This document shows positions 1-8,328 of a stretch of 45,280 bases of DNA, in pieces (position 1 is the first letter of the stretch; every line of letters starts with the position of its first letter). The stretch is from assembly GCA_021809885.1 (NCBI GenBank), contig JAJZJY010000002.1:1-45280 (forward strand), written 5' to 3'. Source of the DNA: Actinomycetes bacterium. Its GTDB lineage: Bacteria > Actinomycetota > Acidimicrobiia > Acidimicrobiales > Palsa-688. The notes beneath the pieces are model-generated. The model worked only from the letters and a program-made list of their open reading frames with translations, did no database searches and was not told the origin of the DNA. The position numbers were made by a program, and so were the translations under genes.

Positions 1-363
1 GGCGGGCCCACGAGCGCGCCAGGCTGCGCAGCAGCATGTCGGCAGAAGGGCGGTGGCCGTTCTCCCGGGGTCCGACGTCCAACCGCAGCGTTGTCCCCTC
101 GACGACCAGGTGGTGGTCGGGGGGCGCAACGACGACGACACCGGCGCGGATCGTCTCACCGTCCTCGGCGTGGTGGGCGGGCAGGGCACCTGCCCGCCCG
201 AGGATGCTCGGCAGCACGCTCGGGCTCGCGGGGGGATGTGCAGCACGACGAGGACCCCGAGGTCCAGGTCGGGCGGCAGCGCCTTCACGAAGCTGCGCAA
301 CGCCTCCACCCCTCCGGCGGACGCCACTGCACCGACGATGCCCCGGGGCGGCTGATCTGCCAA
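1..363 (-). pseudogene. CheB-type chemotaxis methylesterase domain, truncated by window edge, with apparent frameshift
   Basis: Reverse strand from TTG at 363 reads MADQPPRGIVGAVASAGGVEALRSFVKALPPDLDLGVLVVLHIPP; then, after a +1 correction at the G6 run 230-235, ASPSVLPSILGRAGALPAHHAEDGETIRAGVVVVAPPDHHLVVEGTTLRLDVGPRENGHRPSADMLLRSLARSWA, typical of the CheB catalytic domain. Confidence 0.75.
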
Positions 364-496
364 GGCGGTTCCTTCCGATGACGCGGCGCTCGGCGAGTGC
401 GCGATGCTACCCCCACCGGGCGGGCGCTGCGAGAAGGCTGTCGGGTCGAGCTCGAGCAACTTTCAGGCGTCGCCCTGGCCTCTCGGTGGGGAGAAG

Positions 497-868
497 ATGA
501 ACATGCGACAGGATCTGCATCTCCGGCTGGAGGCCAGCAAGCGCACCGCCGAGACCAACATGGCGGCCGTCGCCCGCTCGCTCGAGGCGGTGCTCGACAG
601 CAGGCAACGTTGGTCCCGGGGACGGACACAGCGTGAGCTGCTGCACGACTCGGTCGTCGCCCGCCTCGAGGCGCGGCTGGCGAGCCAGCCGGTCATCGAG
701 CAGGCGAAGGGCGTCATCATGTGCCGTTCTGGCTGTAGCGCTGACGAGGCATTTGACATCCTGCGCCGCGCGTCGCAGCGCAGCAACGTACCGGTCCGCG
801 AGCTGGCGGAGCAGATCCTCTCGAGCGTCAGCCGCGCGCACCCACCAGGGCCGCCGACAGCCGGCTGA
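497..868 (+). CDS. ANTAR domain-containing protein
   Basis: C-terminus VIEQAKGVIMCRSGCSADEAFDILRRASQRSNVPVRELAEQIL matches the ANTAR RNA-binding domain pattern; ATG 497 preceded by a GGGGAGAAG SD-like sequence. Confidence 0.75.
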   Translation: MNMRQDLHLRLEASKRTAETNMAAVARSLEAVLDSRQRWSRGRTQRELLHDSVVARLEARLASQPVIEQAKGVIMCRSGCSADEAFDILRRASQRSNVPVRELAEQILSSVSRAHPPGPPTAG

Positions 869-1003
869 CCCAGGACCCGCCGTCCAGGCCCCAACTTCCA
901 CCCGACAGCAGCCGCTCAGCCCCTTGACAGCCCCGGAAGGGGTCGGAGGAGCCGGGAGGACGGAAGATCCAGAGGAACCGGCAGGGCCGGCATGGCGCCG
1001 TCG

Positions 1004-1066
1004 CCGTAGCGTTGTTTGGGCAGTTGACCGCGATAATCGCAGACAACTGCCCGAACAACGCTACGG
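1004..1066. repeat. 63-nt near-perfect palindrome
   Basis: CCGTAGCGTTGTTTGGGCAGTTG (1004-1026) pairs with CAACTGCCCGAACAACGCTACGG (1044-1066); inner GCGAT-A-ATCGC shares the same centre at 1035. Confidence 0.85.
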
Positions 1067-1436
1067 GGCCAGCCGTCCTTCCGGTATGTACCGAAGGGTT
1101 CAGTCATCGGGTTGGGGCGTGGCCGCAGCCGACATCGGCAGCGACGTTCCTCCGGCCGGGCGCCGGCACGAGGGATGTCACGCCGGCGCAGCCAGGCGTG
1201 GCGCTGTTCTCGCTGGCGTCGCTCGCGTGCGGTCTGGCGCCTGGGAGTGCTCAGCCCATCCCACCCCGACGGGACACGACCTCGCTCCCGGCCGAGTCAC
1301 GGACTAGCGGTCCAGTCGCTGTGCGTCAGTGGTGGGCATAGGGTTCCGGCCATGGCGCCTGCCCGGCGGACAGGTGGCGGTTCCCGCTCCGGCACCCTTC
1401 GCCGGGACCGGGGAGTCTTCCTCCGGCGGGTCGAGA

Positions 1437-2124
1437 TGGCGCCGGACGCTCCCCGCAACGGCTACCCCTTCGACTTGCCGGCTGTCCGGCGTCTGCACAG
1501 GATCCGGTTCCGTCAGGTGACCTTCCTCGTAGGAGACAACGGCTCAGGAAAGTCGACGGTCGTCGAAGCCCTCGCCGTCCTTGCCGGGTTCAACGCCGAA
1601 GGCGGTAGCAGGAACCTTCTCTTCGAGACGTTCGCCACTCACAGCACCCTCTGCGACCACATCAGGCCCATGTGGCAGGAGCATCCCCGTTGGGGATGGT
1701 TCTTGCGTGCCGAGACCTTCTACGGCATGGCGAGCCACATCGCCAGCGACAATGGGCTCGCCCCCACCTTCGGAGACCTCCACGCCGAGTCCCACGGCGA
1801 GTCGTTCTTGGACCTCGCCCTTTCCCGCTTCAGCGGCCGGGGCCTCTACATCCTCGACGAGCCCGAAGCGGCGCTGTCCGCCCAGGGCCAGCTGCCCTGC
1901 TGCGCCTCATGCACGAAAGCTGTTGTCAGGGCTCCCAGTTCATCGTGGCCACCCACTCGCCGATGCTGATGGCCTTCCCGGGCGCCGCCATCGTGCACCT
2001 CGACAGCGCAGGAGCCCAGGACCTCACCTGGGAAGAGGTCCCAGCCGTCCAGCTGTGGAGGCGCTACCTCGACGATCCCAGCTCCGTACTCCATCACCTG
2101 CTCGAGGATGACCCCGACACGTAG
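1437..2124 (+). pseudogene. AAA family ATPase (ABC/SMC-like, COG3910-type) with apparent frameshift near 1893
   Basis: Frame 1: MAPDAPRNGYPFDLPAVRRLHRIRFRQVTFLVGDNGSGKSTVVEAL...GRGLYILDEPEAALSAQGQL (Walker A GDNGSGKST, Walker B YILDEPEAALS); continues in another frame as LLRLMHESCCQGSQFIVATHSPMLMAFPGA... to the stop at 2124. Confidence 0.75.
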
Positions 2125-2153
2125 AGGGGTCGACTGTGCCCGAGCGAAGCGAA

Positions 2154-2198
2154 GCGAGCCCGAGGTCGGGTTCGAACCGACGACCTGACGCTTACAAG
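2154..2198 (-). repeat. att-like direct repeat: duplicated 3' fragment of tRNA-Thr
   Basis: 45 bp identical to 3353-3397, covering the tRNA-Thr anticodon loop to 3' end plus 3 flanking bases; no 5' tRNA half here. Confidence 0.85.
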
Positions 2199-2395
2199 AT
2201 GTGCGGACCAGGTTCACAGACATCTATTCATGTCATCTCAGGCGAGCCCACCAGGGCTTCTTGGTGATCGGCGACCCTCGTGGTCGTGGGCGAACTGAGA
2301 CCAAGACTGAGCCCACTCTGGCGCACGGGTGTCGGCCTTCAGCCGTGGGTGTGGTGTAGCGAGCGGTAGCGTGCGAGTAACGAGAGGAGGCCACC

Positions 2396-2575
2396 ACGAC
2401 CGACGCAGCCGTACCCCACGGCGGAGACTCTCTCGGTCCCGACGAGTTCCACCGCCACCACGACCTGGATGGACTGGTGGCCGGCGCCGAGCCCCTCGCC
2501 TCGACCGACGAGCTGGTGATCGAAGAGCTCACGGCCCAAGAAGCCGACTCGTTCCTGGCGGCCATCGGAGGTTGA
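2396..2575 (+). CDS. Putative antitoxin of a VapBC-like module, apparent ACG start
   Basis: SD GAGAGGAGG (2382-2390) five nt upstream of ACG; encodes (T/M)TDAAVPHGGDSLGPDEFHRHHDLDGLVAGAEPLASTDELVIEELTAQEADSFLAAIGG*; TGA overlaps the PIN gene start. Confidence 0.45.
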   Translation, partial: TTDAAVPHGGDSLGPDEFHRHHDLDGLVAGAEPLASTDELVIEELTAQEADSFLAAIGG

Positions 2576-3009
2576 TCCCGGGCTGGCAAGCGGTCGTCGT
2601 GGACACCAATGTCTTCGGGGCGTCCCTGACGCGGCGCAATGCCCCCCTCGTCGACCTCTACGCCTCTCACCTCGTCGGTCGGGTCATCGTCCTGGCCGCC
2701 CAGACCGTCGCCGAGCTGCGCTATGGAGCCCTCCTGGCCGATTGGGGGCCGAGCCGCCAAGACGCCCTGGAGCGTCGCCTGGCGCGAGCCAGGGTCGCGC
2801 CGGTGGACGACGAGCTGGCGTGGGAGGTGGCCAGGGTCCGGGTTGCCTGCCGCCGCATCGGTCATGCCCTGGCGGACGACCACCACGCCAACGACCTGTG
2901 GATCGCCGCAGCGGCGCTGCGCTACCGGCTGCCGCTGGTTGCCCACGACGGCGTGTTCCGCCACGTACCGGGCTTGGATCTTCGGACGGAGTTGGCGGAC
3001 CGCCCCTGA
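2572..3009 (+). CDS. PIN domain nuclease, VapC-like toxin
   Basis: TTG start overlapping upstream TGA; AVVVDTNVFGASLTRRNA...QTVAELRYGALLADWG...LADDHHANDLWIAAAALRYRLPLVAHDGVFRHVPGLDL has the conserved acidic residues of the PIN fold. Confidence 0.8.
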   Translation: MIPGWQAVVVDTNVFGASLTRRNAPLVDLYASHLVGRVIVLAAQTVAELRYGALLADWGPSRQDALERRLARARVAPVDDELAWEVARVRVACRRIGHALADDHHANDLWIAAAALRYRLPLVAHDGVFRHVPGLDLRTELADRP

Positions 3010-3352
3010 CCCGGCCGTGCACTTGCCGCCGCCCGGCCAGGGAGGCTGAGTCCGGGGACTGGACGGGGCACCGGAGCCGCGGCCGTCCGCCACGACCGGC
3101 TCGCGCTCCTCCTGTCGGGCAATCAAGCTGCCCGCTTTCGAACACAAGGCATCGCCTCGGTGGGGTGCCGCCCTTAAGCCCTGCACGGTGCGATGAGCAG
3201 CGCCGGACCTCCGGTAGTTCTGGTGGCTCCTCCGTTGCCCTCTTCGGACGTGTCCAACCGGGGTCCTGAGGCCGTGGCCGTGTGCAAACTGAGACCAGAA
3301 TCGAGACCAAGCTCCCGGCGGCCAGCCCAGAACCTGCAAAAGTGCTGGTCAG

Positions 3353-3397
3353 GCGAGCCCGAGGTCGGGTTCGAACCGACGACCTGACGCTTACAAG
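3353..3397 (-). repeat. att-like direct repeat inside intact tRNA-Thr (second copy)
   Basis: 45-bp exact match to 2154-2198. Confidence 0.85.
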
Positions 3398-3427
3398 GCG
3401 CCTGCTCTACCGCTGAGCTACTCGGGC
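3356..3427 (-). tRNA. tRNA-Thr(TGT)
   Basis: Reverse strand GCCCGAGTAGCTCAGCGGTAGAGCAGGCGCCTTGTAAGCGTCAGGTCGTCGGTTCGAACCCGACCTCGGGCT folds into a complete cloverleaf with anticodon loop CTTGTAA. Confidence 0.93.
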
Positions 3428-3759
3428 GAACCTTCCGGGCGAGGATGCGGGAAGCCGTGGCGGCTGCGTTGCTCGGGCCACGCCGACACGAAGGCTCACA
3501 CTTCGCCCGGCCAGCGTAGTTGGGGGACCAGGGCATGGACAGATGGAACAGCTGGACAGTAACTGCCGGGCATGATGCAGGGATGGCCGATCTGGTCCGC
3601 TCCCTGCTCGAGACCCGCGCGGCAACCCTTGCTGACGTGGGAGTGCCAGGCGTCGGGGGCGAGTGGGACCTCGAGAACACCTCGGAGAGGCGCTCCGGCC
3701 GAGCCCGCACCGGGCCGGTCTCGTCGCCGAGGTCCGTGCCTGGCGGCGAGGACTCTTGC

Positions 3760-4761
3760 TCAATCCATCAGCAGGACCGCCGCTCCTCGGAACCGGCCGT
3801 CCTTCAAGTCGATCAGAGCCTGGTCCGCGGCCTCGAACGGATAGGGCTCCACGGTCGCCACGACCCCCGCCCGGTCCGCCGCTGCCAGGAACGCCCGGCC
3901 GTCGTCGCGGGTGTTGGCCGTGACGCTGCGCAGCGTCCGCTCCTCGAAGAGATGGTCCTCGTAGCGGAGGCTCGGGATGTCGGTGAGGTGGATGCCGGCC
4001 ACGACGACGGTGCCCCCCCGGTCGAGGGCGGCAAGGGCGACCGGCACGAGGTCGCCGACCGGTGCGAAGAGGATCGCCGCGTCCAGCGGCTCGGGCGGCC
4101 GGTCGTAAGCGTCCCCGACCGAGGCGGCGCCGAGCTGCCGGGCGAGCTCCTGGGCGGACCGGCCACGCGTCAGCACGTGCAGCCGGGCGCCTTCGGCGCG
4201 GGCCACCTGGGCGGTCAGGTGGGCGGAGCCCCCGAAGCCGTAGAGGCCGAGGCGGCCTCGGGGCGGTAGCTCGGCGCGCCGTAGCGCCCGGTACCCGATG
4301 ATCCCGGCGCACAGCAGCGGAGCGGCATGGACATCGTCGATGCCGTCGGGGAGGCGGTAGAGAAAGGCTTCCTCCGCCACGAGGTACTCCGCGTAACCGC
4401 CGTCGATGTCCCAACCGGTGAACCGGGCGCCGGCGCACAGGTTCTCAGCTCCCCGGAGGCAGTAAGCGCACGAGCCGCAGGTGTGAGCGAGCCATGCCGC
4501 CCCGACACGGTCACCCGCTGACAGCAAGGTGCAGCCCGGGCCGAGGGCGTCGACGCGCCCGACAACCTCGTGGCCGGGCACGATCACCGGTCGGCGAGGC
4601 GGCAGGTCACCCTCGACGATGTGAACGTCTGTGCGGCATACGCCGCAGGCGAGCACACGTAGGCGTACCTGGCCAGCGGCGGGTTGGGGTAGGGGGCGTT
4701 CGACGAGGTGGAGCAGCCGGTCGTGGACGTCACCGGGCCGGTCGACATGCCACGCTCGCAC
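3760..4761 (-). CDS. Zinc-dependent alcohol dehydrogenase family protein
   Basis: MDR motifs [25 protein letters not shown], zinc loop [15 protein letters not shown], Rossmann [16 protein letters not shown]. Confidence 0.88.
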   Translation of the reverse strand: MRAWHVDRPGDVHDRLLHLVERPLPQPAAGQVRLRVLACGVCRTDVHIVEGDLPPRRPVIVPGHEVVGRVDALGPGCTLLSAGDRVGAAWLAHTCGSCAYCLRGAENLCAGARFTGWDIDGGYAEYLVAEEAFLYRLPDGIDDVHAAPLLCAGIIGYRALRRAELPPRGRLGLYGFGGSAHLTAQVARAEGARLHVLTRGRSAQELARQLGAASVGDAYDRPPEPLDAAILFAPVGDLVPVALAALDRGGTVVVAGIHLTDIPSLRYEDHLFEERTLRSVTANTRDDGRAFLAAADRAGVVATVEPYPFEAADQALIDLKDGRFRGAAVLLMD

Positions 4762-4771
4762 GCCGGCGCCT

Positions 4772-5344
4772 TCAGGCGCCTCGCCGGACCCGGCTCCCGA
4801 GGTGGCTGAGGGCGCCGGCAGCCTTGGTGCCCCTCTCGGCGCCGACGAGCTCGGCTCTCGTGCCGGCTGCGGTCACCTTGGCACCCTTGCCGGCTGCGGT
4901 AGCCGCCGCCTCGGCCTTGACGAGACGCCTGGCCCGCCGCCGCACCGCCGCCGGATCGGGATCGAACAACTCGTGCAGCAACCCGCCCGCCAGCGCCACG
5001 TTCTTCAGGAAATGGGCACGTTGCGTTGCGGCGGTCCTCTCGTCGTCCTCCTCCCAGAACCGGTGGGCCGCCGCCGTTGTGGGGATCAGCGACGCCAGCA
5101 ACGTCGCCGAGGAGAGGCGGCGGAACCTGCCGATGGCGAGGAGCGCAGCCGACGCGACCTGGATGCCTGCGTTGACCTTTACCAGCAGCTCGGTGTCGGT
5201 CGGCAGCCCGACCTTCCCGGCGATCACCGGCGCGACCTTCTCCGCCTTCTTCACCCTCGGCTCCGGGTGCCGGAGGGTCTCGATGCCGCCGACGATGAAG
5301 GGGGCGGCGAACATGGGCCGGGCCAGGAATCGTGGTAGGGACAT
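4772..5344 (-). CDS. DoxX family membrane protein
   Basis: [34 protein letters not shown]...[27 protein letters not shown]...[13 protein letters not shown] resembles DoxX. Confidence 0.75.
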   Translation of the reverse strand: MSLPRFLARPMFAAPFIVGGIETLRHPEPRVKKAEKVAPVIAGKVGLPTDTELLVKVNAGIQVASAALLAIGRFRRLSSATLLASLIPTTAAAHRFWEEDDERTAATQRAHFLKNVALAGGLLHELFDPDPAAVRRRARRLVKAEAAATAAGKGAKVTAAGTRAELVGAERGTKAAGALSHLGSRVRRGA

Positions 5345-5379
5345 GGCCGCCCTCTACCCTCCCGGGCGCTCCCGCACCC

Positions 5380-6588
5380 TCAGCCGAACCGTTGCTCCGC
5401 CGTCACCGGCGCTCCGGCCGTGCCGCTCAGACGGTCGCCGAGGCGGCGGGCCAGCGGCAGCGCCAGCAGGGCGACGGCCGCGAGCAGAGCGAACGCTCCG
5501 GCGGGTTCGCCGACGACCACCTGCACCGCGAGGGCGATCACGACGCCTCCGGCGTTGCCGGAGAGCCACAGCAGAGCGGTCGCCGCCCCGGCGTGGGCGC
5601 CGGTCCGTGCCTCGATGAGCTCCAGCAGGACCGGTAGGGCGGGAAGGAGCACGAAGCCCGTGAGGCCGAGGGAGGCGTAGCCCACCCCGGCTCCGGGGGC
5701 GACAGCGAGCAGACCGCAGGCCATGCACGTCACGACACCCGCCACGGCGAGCACGAGCGCCTGGCGGCCGCGCGTCGCCACCAGGGGCGGGACGACGACG
5801 GCCGTCACGATGCCGGCACCCACCATCGCTAACAGCAGGCCGTCGGCTGTCCGGGCGGTGACCCCGGCCGGCTGCAGCAACGTCTGCACCCAGGTGGTCA
5901 GGGCCACGAAGACCCCGAACCCGAAGAACACCAGCCAGCACACCGCCCGTACCACCGGGTCGCTCCAGACGGTGTGGAGCGCCGCCCGGTTGGCACCGAG
6001 GGTGGGGCGGTCCCCGCCAGCGGCGGCGCCGAGGGCGGGGAGGAGGACGGCGGCGCCGGCGACCGCGTACGCGGCGCTGACCACCAGCAGCAGGTGCAAG
6101 TGGGTCGCGCCGAAGACAAGGCCCAACACGAAGGCCAGCACGAACCCGAGGAAGGTCCCTGCTGACCCGACGGCGATCCCGACCGGGCGGTCGGCCGGCA
6201 GCAGTGAGCGCGTCGCGATCCCGGTAACGGCGGTGAGGACGGCCGGCTGTGCCAGCGCCACGACCAGCTGGCCCGCCAGGATGGGCCCGAAGCCGTGGCC
6301 GGCGAGCCGCAGGGCGGCGCCAGCGGCGGTGAGCAGCGCTCCTAGCGCGAGGGTCGGGCGGAACCAGCGGTCGAGCGCCAGGCCGGCCGGCACGGCGAGC
6401 AACACGTAGATGACAGGGAACACCTCGGCGAGCAGTCCGACAGTCGCGGAGGACACCCCCAAGCGGGCGGCGGTGCCCGTCGTGATCGGCGCGAAGTTGA
6501 GCCACAGCATCTGGTTGGCCGACGACACCAGCACGAATCCGGCGACCGGTGCCCATCGGCTCCTTGTCGGCTGGGGGGTCCCACCCAT
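5380..6588 (-). CDS. MFS transporter
   Basis: 402 aa with about 12 hydrophobic segments; FAPITTGTAARLGVSSATVGLLAEVFPVIYVLLAVPAGLALDRWFRP. Confidence 0.82.
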   Translation of the reverse strand: MGGTPQPTRSRWAPVAGFVLVSSANQMLWLNFAPITTGTAARLGVSSATVGLLAEVFPVIYVLLAVPAGLALDRWFRPTLALGALLTAAGAALRLAGHGFGPILAGQLVVALAQPAVLTAVTGIATRSLLPADRPVGIAVGSAGTFLGFVLAFVLGLVFGATHLHLLLVVSAAYAVAGAAVLLPALGAAAGGDRPTLGANRAALHTVWSDPVVRAVCWLVFFGFGVFVALTTWVQTLLQPAGVTARTADGLLLAMVGAGIVTAVVVPPLVATRGRQALVLAVAGVVTCMACGLLAVAPGAGVGYASLGLTGFVLLPALPVLLELIEARTGAHAGAATALLWLSGNAGGVVIALAVQVVVGEPAGAFALLAAVALLALPLARRLGDRLSGTAGAPVTAEQRFG

Positions 6589-6676
6589 GCGTACACCTCG
6601 CTTCGCCGGACCCGGACGCTACCAGGACGGGGTGCGATGCTTGATCCTCCACTACAGGGGTGCAAGGCTCGTCCAG

Positions 6677-6937
6677 ATGGGACTCTCCGAGCGGGACCGC
6701 GCCATCCTCGAGTTCGAGGGGTCCTGGTGGTTGGAGCCCGGGCCGAAGGAGGACCGCATCCGGTCCCGCTTCCGGATATCGCCGACGCGCTACTACCAGC
6801 TGCTCGCCGTGCTGGCGGACACGGACGACGCCGAGGAGTACGACCCGCTGGTCGTCAGGCGGGTGCGGCGTGGCCGGGACCGCCGGCGGCGGGCTCGCTT
6901 CGAGGGTCGGTCGGCGGGCGGCCGCCCGCACCGATGA
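6677..6937 (+). CDS. DUF3263-type small protein
   Basis: MGLSERDRAILEFEGSWWLEPGPKEDRIRSRFRISPTRYYQLLAVLAD; stop overlaps next ATG (ATGA). Confidence 0.72.
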   Translation: MGLSERDRAILEFEGSWWLEPGPKEDRIRSRFRISPTRYYQLLAVLADTDDAEEYDPLVVRRVRRGRDRRRRARFEGRSAGGRPHR

Positions 6938-7491
6938 GCCGCCGCTTCCAGGCGGGCCGGGCCGGGCCGGGCAGGCCGGACGAGGGGACGCGGACGTTGC
7001 GGGCCGCTGTCATCGTGGTGGCGGCCGTGGCGATCACTGTCGCCCTACTGACCCAGCTCGGCCCGGGCCGCCGGACGTCCCCGACGGTCACCGGTGGGGC
7101 GTCGGGCCCTGGGACCACCACGACGACGCTGCCATCCACGACCACGACTACGCCGCAAGCGGTCCCGCCGAGCAGCATCCGCCTGCAGGTGCTGAACGGT
7201 CTGCAGAGCGGCACCCTCTCGGCGCAGTGGAGCGCCAAGCTGCATGCCTCGCCGGGTTACCAGACGCTTCCTCCGGACAACACGACTCTCGTCGACCCAA
7301 CCTCGACGATATACATAGTCCACCCCGGGTACCTGGCCGAGGCGAAGGCACTCGCCCGCACCGTCGGCCTCCCGACGTCAGCGGTCGTCACAACGGTCCC
7401 TCCGCCGACCAGCGCGCCGATCCCCTCGGTGGACCGGCAGGAGGCCGACCTGGTTCTCGTGGTCGGCCAGAGCCTCGCCTCGCAGGCCTGA
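6934..7491 (+). CDS. LytR C-terminal domain-containing membrane-anchored protein
   Basis: N-terminal TM, Thr/Pro linker, then IRLQVLNGLQSGTLSAQWSAKLHASPGYQ... LytR_C-like. Confidence 0.72.
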   Translation: MSRRFQAGRAGPGRPDEGTRTLRAAVIVVAAVAITVALLTQLGPGRRTSPTVTGGASGPGTTTTTLPSTTTTTPQAVPPSSIRLQVLNGLQSGTLSAQWSAKLHASPGYQTLPPDNTTLVDPTSTIYIVHPGYLAEAKALARTVGLPTSAVVTTVPPPTSAPIPSVDRQEADLVLVVGQSLASQA

Positions 7492-7509
7492 GCCTCGCGT
7501 CGCAGGCCG
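7470..7509. repeat. 20-bp tandem duplication at LytR_C/otsB junction
   Basis: GAGCCTCGCCTCGCAGGCCT followed by GAGCCTCGCGTCGCAGGCCG. Confidence 0.9.
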
Positions 7510-7526
7510 AGCACGGTGCACCGGTA

Positions 7527-8300
7527 GTGGGAGTCGTAGGCGGCCCCCGCGGGCCGTGGCCCCCCGAGGCGGCGAGTGCCGCACTCCTCTCGGACTTCGA
7601 CGGCACTCTCGCCGCAATCGTGCCGGACCCCGAGGACGCCGTCCCGCTGCCGGGGACCGTGGCCGCCCTCGGGCGGCTCAGCCTCCACCTCGGGCGGGTG
7701 GCCGTCGTCTCGGGCCGACCCGTACGCTTCCTCGCCGACCGCCTCGCCGACCTCACTGGTCCGGTGAGCCTCGTCGGCCTCTACGGCCTCGAGTGGATCG
7801 ACAGCGGGGCCGTGGTGACCCATCCCGAGGCGGAGCAACATCGGGCCGCCGTCGCCGAGGTCGTCGCCCGCGCCGCGGCGTGCGCACCTCCCGGAGTCAC
7901 GGTGGAGGACAAGGGCCTCGCCGTCACCCTCCACGCTCGCCAGGCGCCCGGCGCGCTCGGCTGGGTGGAGGCCTTCGCCGCCAGGGCCGCCGCCGAGCTC
8001 GGTCTGGCGACCCACCCCGGGAAGCTCTCCATTGAACTGCGCGCCCCGGTGCCGGTCGACAAGGGAACGGTCGTCACCGGGCTGTGCGACGGCATGGAGT
8101 CGGCCTGTTACGTCGGCGACGACCGGGGGGACCTCCCTGCCTTCGAGGCTCTCACCATGCTGCGCGTATCCGGACTGGCGACCCTCGCCGTCGCCGCCAG
8201 GAGCGAGGAGGCGCCGCCGGAGCTGCTGGCCGGGGCCGATGTGGTCGTCGACGGGCCCCAAGGTGTGCTCGCGCTCTTCGACACGCTCAGCTCCCCGTGA
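7527..8300 (+). CDS. otsB: Trehalose-phosphatase (HAD family)
   Basis: LLSDFDGTLAAIVPDPEDAVPLPG...VVSGRPVRFLADRL...GLYGLEW...KGTVVTGLCDG...CYVGDDRGDLPAFEAL. Confidence 0.85.
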   Translation: MGVVGGPRGPWPPEAASAALLSDFDGTLAAIVPDPEDAVPLPGTVAALGRLSLHLGRVAVVSGRPVRFLADRLADLTGPVSLVGLYGLEWIDSGAVVTHPEAEQHRAAVAEVVARAAACAPPGVTVEDKGLAVTLHARQAPGALGWVEAFAARAAAELGLATHPGKLSIELRAPVPVDKGTVVTGLCDGMESACYVGDDRGDLPAFEALTMLRVSGLATLAVAARSEEAPPELLAGADVVVDGPQGVLALFDTLSSP

Positions 8301-8328
8301 CGCCATCCGGGTCCGCCACCATGGGGCG

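Noticed and set aside
920-942. CCCCTT...AAGGGG hairpin as ANTAR target or terminator
   Set aside because: Only 6-bp stem with no dual-hairpin ANTAR consensus; too weak to call.
1846-2223. ORF containing CKRQVVGSNPTSGS
   Set aside because: This peptide is the well-known artefact of translating through a tRNA 3' end.
2154-2230. Second tRNA-Thr gene
   Set aside because: Only the 3' part (anticodon loop to 3' end) is present; no 5' half, so it is an att fragment.
2233-3339. 368-aa minus-strand ORF across the tRNA-Thr island
   Set aside because: Antisense to the PIN gene and spans repeat/arm sequences; no recognisable integrase motifs.
3520-3758. Short + strand ORF MADLVRSLLETRAATLADVGVPGVGG...
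   Set aside because: No SD, runs antisense into the alcohol dehydrogenase gene; no recognised family; could be a gene remnant but not supportable.
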